From Sphingobacterium puteale (GTDB lineage: Bacteria; Bacteroidota; Bacteroidia; Sphingobacteriales; Sphingobacteriaceae): a stretch of 64,000 bases of DNA. This document shows, one piece after another, positions 34,381 through 41,884 of this stretch (its first letter is position 1; each line of letters starts with the position of its first letter). The notes under the pieces are model-generated. The model worked only from the letters and a program-made list of their open reading frames with translations, ran no database searches and was not told the origin of the DNA. The DNA lies in NCBI RefSeq assembly GCF_003627955.1, contig NZ_RBWS01000012.1, positions 1 through 64,000 on the forward strand. Reading direction: 5' to 3'. Both the position numbers and the translations under genes were made by a program.

Positions 34381-35826
34381 ATGAATTACATGAAAGAAAA
34401 CTCAATCGTATCAAAGCAGATGGCCAAACAATGGAAACCTGCCGTGTACGACGTCAATGAAGAACAGCAACAAGCTCAGACAACAGTAAACAAAGTCGAA
34501 GAAAGCAATTTTGGAACGAAAGAATACGTTATTTTTGGAGCGACTTTTTTTGTGTTATTTGCATCAGTCTTTGGTGTATATATGCTTCAGCCAGATTTTG
34601 ATGCATTACGTTTCCAACGTTTAGACAGTATCGGCGGAATATTTTTAATTGGCTTAGGAATATTTTTAGCCGTTGTCGCCCTAAGTTTTTTGATCTTTTT
34701 GATTGTGCTTCATCGAAGATACAAACCAATTGCGTCTGTTTCGGATGAAGAGCTACCTACCTGTACAATTATTGTTCCGGCTTATAATGAAGGACAACTG
34801 GTATACGACACACTCCATAGCTTGGCAAGCAGCGACTATCCGGAGAAAAAACTCCAGATCATTGCTATTGACGACGGAAGTAAGGACAACACTTTTGCCT
34901 GGATACAACGTGCGAAGATGGAATTGGGTGATCGTATTGAAATCTATCAACAACCCAAAAACATGGGTAAACGCCATGCATTATACCGTGGATTTAAATT
35001 GGGGACAGGCGAAGTTTTTATTACAGTAGATAGCGATTCTGTGGTCAACAAAGATACCATTCGCAATATGGCCAGTCCATTTGTGACCAACCCCGAATGT
35101 GGGGCAGTAGCAGGTAATGTGCGTGTACTGAATAATAAAAAGGCAATCATACCTCGTATGTTAAATGTGAGTTTTGTCTTCAGTTTTGAGTTTGTACGTT
35201 CGGCTCAAAGTATGCTTGGAACAGTGATGTGTACCCCTGGAGCATTATCTGGGTACCGCAGAGAAGCTGTTATGCACTGCTTGGAGGATTGGATCAATCA
35301 AACTTTTATGGGACAACCTTCTGATATCGGAGAAGATCGCGCCATGACAAATATGATATTAAAACAGGGATATCATGTATTATTCCAATCGAATGCTTAC
35401 GTATACACCGATACACCTGTACGTTATAAAAATTTATATAAGATGTTTATCCGTTGGGAAAGAAGTAATGTGCGTGAAAATATTATGATGAGCCAGTTTG
35501 CTTTTAAGAATTTCCGTAAAGGGCCGAAATGGGGTGCACGTATCCTATTGATCATGCAATGGAAAAAAGTACTACTTTCCTACCCAATGATGTTATTAAT
35601 GTTTTGGACCGTATTTCATTATCCATTGATGTTTTTGAGCTCAACGCTAGTCGGAATCCTTATATTCTCAAGTATTCAGGCTTATTTCTTTGCATCCAAA
35701 AATTCAGATGCAAAAGAAGCTTTCTGGGCTTATAGTTATAGCATATTTTACGCTTTCAGCTTATTTTGGATCACACCTTATGCCATTGCTACGGCTGGGC
35801 GTAAAGGTTGGTTGACAAGAGGCTAG
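34381..35826 (+). CDS. Processive GT2 glycosyltransferase (hyaluronan/chitin-synthase-like)
   Basis: A 481-residue membrane glycosyltransferase: two N-terminal transmembrane helices (about 48-68 and 85-110), a GT-A catalytic domain (about 125-365), and three or four C-terminal helices (about 385-475). Catalytic landmarks: IVPAYNE, AIDDGS, the DxD motif DSD (217-219), the general-base motif GED (317-319) and RWERS (358-362), which stands where processive synthases have Q/RxxRW; the first position is Met here. A secreted polysaccharide is the expected product. The UDP-sugar dehydrogenase 39 bp downstream should make a uronic-acid donor for it (inference). Confidence 0.85.
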   Translation: MNYMKENSIVSKQMAKQWKPAVYDVNEEQQQAQTTVNKVEESNFGTKEYVIFGATFFVLFASVFGVYMLQPDFDALRFQRLDSIGGIFLIGLGIFLAVVALSFLIFLIVLHRRYKPIASVSDEELPTCTIIVPAYNEGQLVYDTLHSLASSDYPEKKLQIIAIDDGSKDNTFAWIQRAKMELGDRIEIYQQPKNMGKRHALYRGFKLGTGEVFITVDSDSVVNKDTIRNMASPFVTNPECGAVAGNVRVLNNKKAIIPRMLNVSFVFSFEFVRSAQSMLGTVMCTPGALSGYRREAVMHCLEDWINQTFMGQPSDIGEDRAMTNMILKQGYHVLFQSNAYVYTDTPVRYKNLYKMFIRWERSNVRENIMMSQFAFKNFRKGPKWGARILLIMQWKKVLLSYPMMLLMFWTVFHYPLMFLSSTLVGILIFSSIQAYFFASKNSDAKEAFWAYSYSIFYAFSLFWITPYAIATAGRKGWLTRG

Positions 35827-35865
35827 TTTCGACGGAAAGAACGTATCTTTACTTTAAATATAAAT

Positions 35866-37167
35866 ATGACAGATTTTCAGATTAAAAAAATTGCCATTAT
35901 TGGTCAGGGTTATGTGGGATTGCCTTTAGCGATAGCTTTCTCTGAATTCTTTCCGGTGATTGGCTTCGATATAAATAAAACTCGTATTGACGAACTTAAA
36001 GCTGGTATAGACCGTACACTTGAAGCAGATGGTGATGAGCTATTGCATGCACGGAATCTATTTACCGCATCGGAACAGCGCAGGGGCTACGATGCAAGTT
36101 CAACCGTTCATGATATCGCAGATGCCAATGTGTATATCGTCACAGTCCCGACGCCCATAGATCGTTATAACTCGCCTGACTTATCGCCGCTCTTGGCAGC
36201 ATCTAAAATGATTGGAGAACTGCTAAAGGCTGGGGATTTAGTCGTCTATGAATCCACAGTCTATCCGGGATGTACCGAAGAGGAATGTGTCCCTGTTTTG
36301 GAAAAAAATTCGGGCTTGAAATTTAATCAAGACTTCTTTGTTGGCTACTCTCCAGAGCGTATAAACCCTGGCGATAAGGTGAATTCATTGCAAAAAGTAA
36401 TGAAAGTAACTTCCGGAAGCACTGCCGAAGCGGGACTTGTGGTTGATGCGCTCTATAAAAAAATTATTCATGCCGGCACACATCTAGCTCCTTCCATCAA
36501 GGTAGCAGAAGCAGCAAAAGTGATTGAAAACGCGCAGCGGGATGTCAATATTTCATTTATGAACGAATTGGCCCTGATCTTTGATCGCGTTGGCATAGAT
36601 ACACAGGATGTGCTCGATGCTGCCGGAACAAAATATAATTTTCTCCGGTTCAAACCTGGTCTAGTTGGGGGACATTGCATTTCAGTAGATCCTTATTACT
36701 TAGCGCAAAAGGCGACGCAGCTGGGTTACCATCCGCATGTGATCTTGTCTGGCCGCGAGGTTAATGATCAGGTAGCTTCTTTTATTGCTTCCAAGGTGGT
36801 CAAACTGATGATACAGAAGAACATCAAATTTGACGGCGCGAAAGCCTTAGTGTTGGGGGTAACGTTTAAGGAAAACTGTCCTGATATCCGTAATAGCAAG
36901 GTCATTGACATGATCCATGATCTTAAAGAATTTGGTCTGGAAGTCGATATCTATGATCCTTGGGTAAATACAGATGAATTAAGAAAGCATTTTGGACTCG
37001 AATTATTGGAGACTCTACCGCAAACCGGTAATTACGACAGCATCATTCTGGCTGTAGGGCATCGTGAGTTTTTACACTTGGATCTCAAAAATTTAAAAAA
37101 GGATCCTTCTGTCGTATTTGACATCAAAGGAATACTTGACCGAAAATTGGTAGACGCCCGCTTGTAG
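35866..37167 (+). CDS. UDP-sugar 6-dehydrogenase, TviB/WecC-like
   Basis: A 433-residue NAD-dependent nucleotide-sugar dehydrogenase: Rossmann motif GQGYVGLP (13-20), VPTPID, YESTVYPG and the catalytic cysteine Cys271 in GGHCISVDPYYL. The segment YSPERINPGD is typical of the branch with Vi-antigen TviB and other UDP-HexNAc dehydrogenases, so UDP-GlcNAc is a likelier substrate than UDP-glucose; this is judged by eye. It converts the C6 alcohol to a carboxylate in two steps. It lies in an operon with the processive GT2 synthase and is followed by a strong terminator. Confidence 0.88.
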   Translation: MTDFQIKKIAIIGQGYVGLPLAIAFSEFFPVIGFDINKTRIDELKAGIDRTLEADGDELLHARNLFTASEQRRGYDASSTVHDIADANVYIVTVPTPIDRYNSPDLSPLLAASKMIGELLKAGDLVVYESTVYPGCTEEECVPVLEKNSGLKFNQDFFVGYSPERINPGDKVNSLQKVMKVTSGSTAEAGLVVDALYKKIIHAGTHLAPSIKVAEAAKVIENAQRDVNISFMNELALIFDRVGIDTQDVLDAAGTKYNFLRFKPGLVGGHCISVDPYYLAQKATQLGYHPHVILSGREVNDQVASFIASKVVKLMIQKNIKFDGAKALVLGVTFKENCPDIRNSKVIDMIHDLKEFGLEVDIYDPWVNTDELRKHFGLELLETLPQTGNYDSIILAVGHREFLHLDLKNLKKDPSVVFDIKGILDRKLVDARL

Positions 37168-37206
37168 TCTCATTTATTTGATACTATTTTTAGGTAGCAT
37201 TCTTTT

Positions 37207-37254
37207 AAAACCTTCAGTTCTCACCGCCAAATATGGCGAAAACTGAAGGTTTTT
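37207..37254 (+). terminator. Terminator of the polysaccharide operon
   Basis: An outer 13-bp stem (AAAACCTTCAGTT / AACTGAAGGTTTT) encloses an inner 5-bp stem (CGCCA / TGGCG) and ends in a T-run. The inner loop sequence CCAAATATGG is perfectly complementary to CCATATTTGG immediately after the T-run (37255-37264). Confidence 0.8.
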
Positions 37255-37754
37255 CCATATTTGGAGGCAATGTAATCATTTGATTAAGAAAAATCTTCAT
37301 CAAATCTTTTGTTTCGCAATTAACTTAACGCCACAATTATAGATCTGATCTCATTAAATTAAGCGCTATTTGGCACAAATTGCGGTAACTATGGAACTGT
37401 TAGGCGACACCGAGCTATTCACTAGCATTCAACCGGATAACCGTTATGCTTTTTCTGAATAAGTCAATCGCTATTCAGAGATCCTTTTCCGCATTATACG
37501 GCGCCGGGTTTGTCGTGATTCTATTCTATCTAAAAAATTGACTAAAATGGCGGGAATTGATAAACAAATTATCCAATAATTATCCCGGCAAATAGCGATA
37601 TAACTAAGCATACATCTAAATATGCAACTATACATCTACCTGATCTCCAATTGAATAATACCTTTTTTTGTTTATGTGTAGCATTTACCAATAATTATCC
37701 GTACTATTAATAAAACCTAAAATAAGGTTAAGGCCAAGGGAAAATTCGCCTTTG

Positions 37755-37770
37755 TCTGATCAATATCAGA
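37755..37770 (+). promoter_or_regulatory. Palindrome upstream of the methyltransferase
   Basis: Perfect 6-4-6 inverted repeat TCTGATCAATATCAGA placed 25 bp before the ATG and directly after a TTTG. It may be a repressor site; no matching regulator is known from the window. Confidence 0.35.
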
Positions 37771-37795
37771 TAATGTAACTACTATAAACTAAATC

Positions 37796-38740
37796 ATGGA
37801 AAATAATTTGCGAAAATCAGATCAATTTAATGACCACAGCTACGGCCTCCATGCCAATTGGTACAATACCCTCTATCCAGAAAAAGAACAAAAGATTAAG
37901 GTAATCAAATCTTTAAATAGTTACAATGGAAGTATCAACCATTGGTTACAGAACCTTTTTTTCAATTGTCTGAATCCTTTTACCAAGGATAAAAATGCGA
38001 AATGGCTTACCCTTGGTGATGCTTATGGACATGACGCGCGACATCTACTTGACCAGAATATCCAGGATGTCACCGCAAGTGATCTGGATGACAGTTTCCT
38101 TAAAGTTTCCCATGAAGAAGAATTTATAAAGGATTTCTCCGCACAGAACGCTGAATCATTAACCTTGGAAGATGAGAGCGTGGATTATATACTCTGTAAG
38201 GAAAGCTACCATCATTTTCCACGTCCTTACGCCGCACTCTACGAAATGATCCGGGTAGCCAGAAAAGCTATTATAATTATTGAGCCACAGGACCCGATAT
38301 CAAAAATGCCTTCCTTATTGTATTTGGCCAATCTACTGGGAAGAATCAACGACAGGACGATCAATAAGATCTGGAAAAATAGGTTCTCCTATGAAAAGGT
38401 GGGAAACTTTGTCTACAAGGTTTCGGAACGGGAATTTGAAAAATTTGCAGCTGGGCTTAATCTTCCTATGATTGCAATAAAAAAACTCAACCCAAACTTT
38501 TGGTTTCCGGGCAGTGAGCATATCAAAGCTAATAGAAAGGAGAAGCTTTTCAGGCGTATTCTTTTCAGAAAGAAAATACGTGATCTTTTTTCCAATTGGG
38601 GGATATTGCCGAGCCAGACACTTTCCATTGCCGTCTTTAAGAATATGCCCGATGATTCCCTAAAGAAATCCCTTATCGAAGAAGGATACAGATTGGTCGA
38701 GATCCCGAAAAATCCACATATCCAAAAGCCATCGTATTAA
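37796..38740 (+). CDS. Class I SAM-dependent methyltransferase
   Basis: A 314-residue protein with a Methyltransf_11-like core: motif I LTLGDAYGHDAR (71-82), the acidic residue after beta-2 in TASDLDDS (93-100), motif around DESVDYILCKESYHHFPRPY and EPQDP. The C-terminal part (about 185-310) is basic and has no recognised domain. Small-molecule or lipid/sugar methylation is likely, but the substrate cannot be named. It is a single gene; proximity to the polysaccharide genes is not enough to link it. Confidence 0.75.
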   Translation: MENNLRKSDQFNDHSYGLHANWYNTLYPEKEQKIKVIKSLNSYNGSINHWLQNLFFNCLNPFTKDKNAKWLTLGDAYGHDARHLLDQNIQDVTASDLDDSFLKVSHEEEFIKDFSAQNAESLTLEDESVDYILCKESYHHFPRPYAALYEMIRVARKAIIIIEPQDPISKMPSLLYLANLLGRINDRTINKIWKNRFSYEKVGNFVYKVSEREFEKFAAGLNLPMIAIKKLNPNFWFPGSEHIKANRKEKLFRRILFRKKIRDLFSNWGILPSQTLSIAVFKNMPDDSLKKSLIEEGYRLVEIPKNPHIQKPSY

Positions 38741-38971
38741 TCACTTCTTTTGTCCCTGATCTTTGTTTCCGCGAGTTCATGTAAAAGGAGAAGATCATTT
38801 GGGGGCAATTGGACATGTTGGTACAGACCAAAATTAACCATCTGAACGTTGACAGACAGGATCTTCTTTTCGGAGTAATTTAAATCTGGGCTATTTCCCG
38901 CAATTTAAATGAAGTAAGATAAGTGCGACAGTATCGCTCCCGACGGGATTGGACGATTGAATTGCATAAAA
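38741..38971. other. Spacer between the methyltransferase and tRNA-Glu
   Basis: About 230 bp without a credible frame. An 8-bp inverted repeat (AGAAGATC at 38789-38796, GATCTTCT at 38860-38867) with TTT after the second arm may contribute to ending the methyltransferase transcript; this is weak. Confidence 0.35.
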
Positions 38972-38996
38972 AAAGCGACTCCTCTGAAGTCACTTT
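38968..38996 (-). terminator. Terminator of tRNA-Glu
   Basis: A 9-bp stem with one G-U pair (AAAGTGACT / AGTCGCTTT on the minus strand), immediately after the tRNA 3' end and followed by TTTTATG. Confidence 0.7.
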
Positions 38997-38998
38997 TG

Positions 38999-39070
38999 TA
39001 GCCCGTAGGGGAATCGAACCCCTGTTTCAAGAATGAAAATCTTGCGTCCTAACCCCTAGACGAACGGGCC
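38999..39070 (-). tRNA. tRNA-Glu (anticodon TTC)
   Basis: A 72-nt tRNA on the minus strand. The acceptor stem GGCCCGT pairs with ACGGGCT (G1-U72 wobble), the D-arm holds TAGGGGTTAGGA, the anticodon loop contains TTC, and the T-arm is CAGGGGTTCGATTCCCCTA, with discriminator A. CCA is not encoded. A consensus promoter lies directly upstream and a hairpin directly downstream, so it is an independent unit. Confidence 0.96.
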
Positions 39071-39088
39071 GTTTTTTGTTTCGGTGTG

Positions 39089-39119
39089 CAAATATAGAAA
39101 GTTTTCTGTATCTGTCAAA
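39089..39119 (-). promoter_or_regulatory. Promoter of tRNA-Glu
   Basis: On the minus strand TTTG (39116-39119), exactly 19 nt, then TATATTTG (39089-39096). This is a full match to the Bacteroidota housekeeping promoter (TTTG-N19-TAnnTTTG), about 18 bp before the mature tRNA 5' end. Confidence 0.8.
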
Positions 39120-39210
39120 ATTTTCTCGGAATTTTTATTCATTTTTTTCTAAATAGATCACAAAACCCTCTGAAATGGCTATATTTAGACTCATTGAAAA
39201 AGTAACCAAC

Positions 39211-41727
39211 ATGACTAATTTTAAAAAAATTAAAAACCCGCTACTCTATGCTGGTCTTGGCATGGCATTTTTTAGCCAAGCAGCATATGCTCAAAAATCG
39301 AGCTCAATTGCCGATCAGCTGCAAATCACCTGGCAAGTCAAGGATGGCCAGAATATCCGTAAAAATCCTGTCTCAACAATCATTCTGAAAAATAAGGGCA
39401 GAAGTGCCATACAGCTGAATGATTGGAGCCTCTGGTTTAATTTTATCCGGTCTATTGATCCTGATAAAGTAGATAATAGATTTGCCATTGACCACAGGAA
39501 TGGTGACCTATTTCAGGTTAGCTTTAAGAAAAACAATTTTCTATTAAAAGCACAGGACACCATCCATATTGATTTTACCACAACTGGACTCGTCAATTAT
39601 ACCGACGGACCAATCGGTTTGTATGTAAAAAACAGCAAAACCGGGCTTTCAACAGATATTCTGAACTATACAGCAGTGAAAACCGCACCTCAATCTGACA
39701 CTGAAAAAGCGGATTATTGGTCTTATAAGTATGATCAGAACCAACTTACGGATGGAATCGAAGCACAAAGCATTATTCCTTTACCCAGTAATATTAACAT
39801 CGACAATAACGCAAAGTTCAATATAACGAACGATACTAAGGTATTAATTGCCAGCGAATTTGCTTCAGAAGCGAATTTTCTGACAGATTTTCTAAACAAG
39901 TACACGGGAATCAAACTATCTCCTTCTTCGGCAAAAGAAGATGGAATTGTTATCGTCAAAACAAATGATCTAAAACCTGAATCCTACCGGCTAAACATTG
40001 ATGCAAAGGGGATACACATAGAGGCATCGGATAAAGCAGGTGCATTTTATGCCATACAGTCTTTGAAATCCTTGATTAATCATCAACAATGGAATAAAAC
40101 CACAAAATCAATTGCCTTACCTTACGCAAAAATAGAGGATAGTCCTCGTTATGGCTATCGTGGATTTATGTTGGATGCAGCCCGTAATTTTCATAGCAAG
40201 GCAGAAGTGTTGCGCATTTTAGACCTGATGGCCGCCTATAAATTAAATAAGTTCCATTTCCACTTTATTGACGATGAAGGTTGGCGATTGGAAATTCCAT
40301 CCTTACCGGAACTGACTGCTGTGGGTGCTAACCGCACCGCTAATTTCGAAGACGGTAAAGGAATTCAACCCGCTTATGGTTCTGGTGCCACTGCAAAAGC
40401 GCATCAATTCTACACCGTAGCTGATTATATCGAAATCTTAAAATATGCGCAAGCAAGACATATCGATGTGATACCTGAAGTAGAAACACCGGGGCATGCC
40501 CGTGCGGCGATCAAAGCAATGCGCGCGCGTTATGCTCACTTCACTAAGGTGGGCGACAAACAGAAAGCAGAAGAGTTCCTATTGGATGATGCGGATGATA
40601 AATCGATCTATAACTCTGCACAGAACTGGAATGACAATGTGATGAACCCTGTCTTACCTTCAACCTATCATTTCCTGGGCAAAGTGGTCGATGAAATCAA
40701 AGCTATCCATGAAAAAGCTGGAGTACCATTGAAAATTATCGATTTGGGAGGTGATGAAACACCAAGCGGAGTCTGGGAAAAATCGCCGAAGATCCTTGCT
40801 TTCATGAAGGAAAATAACATCAGTAATGTACTTGATGTATGGCCAATATATATCGCCAAAATAAATCAACTTGTCCAAAGTAAAGGTCTGACTATGTCGG
40901 GATGGGAAGAAATGGGGATGCGTAATAAAGGGAAAGGAATGGAAGTTAACGCTGAATTGGGTAAATCCGGCATTCATCTCAATGTATGGAATAACCTGCC
41001 TGGACAAGGACAGGAAGATCTAGCCTATAAATTAGCGAATGCAGGCTATAAAGTTGTCTATACCAGCGCAGCAAACAATTACCTGGATATGTCATGGGAT
41101 CGAGACTTTGCTGATCCGGGCCATAGCTGGGTGGGTACTGTAAACTTGAACAGAACCTATTCGTTCGCACCGGAAAACTTCTTCATCAACCTTCGTAAAG
41201 ATGACACCGGAAAAGATCTCGTAAAAGAAGCTTATACTAACAAAGTGCAGCTTACTGCTGAAGGAAAGAAAAATCTGCTCGGCATCAAGGGTGCACTATG
41301 GGCTGAAAAAGTATCCACAGACCAACGCCTTGAGGAGATGATATTCCCCCGGTTAATTGCTATTGCCGATCGCGCCTGGGCGCAAGAACAAGCTTGGGAA
41401 AAAGGTAATTCTTATGATGAAGCAACCTATCGTAAGTCGTATACAGCCTTTATTAAGAAATTAGGCGAGGATGAATTGAGGAAACTGGATATTATTAATG
41501 GGGGGTATACCTATCGCCTTCCGAAGCTTGGAATAAAAAAAGAGGGTAACCAACTTTATATCAACACTGATTATCCCGGATTCAAAGTCTATTATACAGA
41601 GAATGGAAGCACACCGAATTTGAAATCAAAAGAAGTAAATGGCGCAATTCCTTTTCAAGCGGGCAACAAATATCTATTCAAGGTATTTGACTCCAAAGGT
41701 AGATCTGGAGATGTTATTGCCTATTAA
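39211..41727 (+). CDS. GH20 beta-N-acetylhexosaminidase, chitobiase type
   Basis: An exported enzyme of about 838 residues. In order: signal peptide (about 1-28), CHB_HEX carbohydrate-binding N-domain (about 35-175), GH20b small domain (about 185-300), GH20 TIM barrel (about 305-740) and a C-terminal beta-sandwich (CHB_HEX_C-like). The catalytic Asp-Glu pair is Asp515-Glu516 in LGGDETP, with FIDDEGWRLEI and PEVETPGHARA also conserved. It removes terminal GlcNAc from chitin oligomers or glycans. The start at 39211 gives a clean signal peptide; an in-frame ATG at 39175 would add 12 residues ahead of it. NagB-LmbE, encoded nearby, can process the GlcNAc after uptake. Confidence 0.92.
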   Translation: MTNFKKIKNPLLYAGLGMAFFSQAAYAQKSSSIADQLQITWQVKDGQNIRKNPVSTIILKNKGRSAIQLNDWSLWFNFIRSIDPDKVDNRFAIDHRNGDLFQVSFKKNNFLLKAQDTIHIDFTTTGLVNYTDGPIGLYVKNSKTGLSTDILNYTAVKTAPQSDTEKADYWSYKYDQNQLTDGIEAQSIIPLPSNINIDNNAKFNITNDTKVLIASEFASEANFLTDFLNKYTGIKLSPSSAKEDGIVIVKTNDLKPESYRLNIDAKGIHIEASDKAGAFYAIQSLKSLINHQQWNKTTKSIALPYAKIEDSPRYGYRGFMLDAARNFHSKAEVLRILDLMAAYKLNKFHFHFIDDEGWRLEIPSLPELTAVGANRTANFEDGKGIQPAYGSGATAKAHQFYTVADYIEILKYAQARHIDVIPEVETPGHARAAIKAMRARYAHFTKVGDKQKAEEFLLDDADDKSIYNSAQNWNDNVMNPVLPSTYHFLGKVVDEIKAIHEKAGVPLKIIDLGGDETPSGVWEKSPKILAFMKENNISNVLDVWPIYIAKINQLVQSKGLTMSGWEEMGMRNKGKGMEVNAELGKSGIHLNVWNNLPGQGQEDLAYKLANAGYKVVYTSAANNYLDMSWDRDFADPGHSWVGTVNLNRTYSFAPENFFINLRKDDTGKDLVKEAYTNKVQLTAEGKKNLLGIKGALWAEKVSTDQRLEEMIFPRLIAIADRAWAQEQAWEKGNSYDEATYRKSYTAFIKKLGEDELRKLDIINGGYTYRLPKLGIKKEGNQLYINTDYPGFKVYYTENGSTPNLKSKEVNGAIPFQAGNKYLFKVFDSKGRSGDVIAY

Positions 41728-41818
41728 AAACTGAGCTGGATTATTACAATAAATAGTGATATCCAATAAGCTCAAGCTCATCGGTGAAATAGCACGGCCG
41801 ATAGCAGTTCTAAAACTG

Positions 41819-41857
41819 AAAAAGGGATGATTTCTATTCGAAATCATCCCTTTTTAC
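41819..41857. terminator. Bidirectional terminator, GH20 / TonB receptor
   Basis: A 16-bp perfect stem (41819-41834, 41840-41855) with loop TATTC, an A-run on one side and a T-run on the other, between two convergent genes. Confidence 0.88.
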
Positions 41858-41884
41858 TTGTGCTAACGATTAAATGCTATCTGC

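Larger units (their letters stand above)
37168..37795. other. Long intergenic region before the methyltransferase
   Basis: A 628-bp AT-rich gap. It begins with the operon terminator (37207-37254) and a complementary tail (37255-37264). No frame of convincing size or composition is seen in the middle. Near its end the perfect inverted repeat TCTGAT-CAAT-ATCAGA (37755-37770) directly follows a TTTG and precedes TAATGTAA, a possible operator-bearing promoter for the methyltransferase. Confidence 0.5.

Noticed and set aside
37369..37386. TTGGCACAAATTGCGG resembling a sigma-54 promoter
   Set aside because: GG and GC are separated by 8 nt where the -24/-12 consensus needs 10, and no regulated gene follows within 400 bp.
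39175..39210. Upstream ATG as the start of the GH20 gene
   Set aside because: It would place 12 residues ahead of a clean signal peptide that begins at the ATG 39211.
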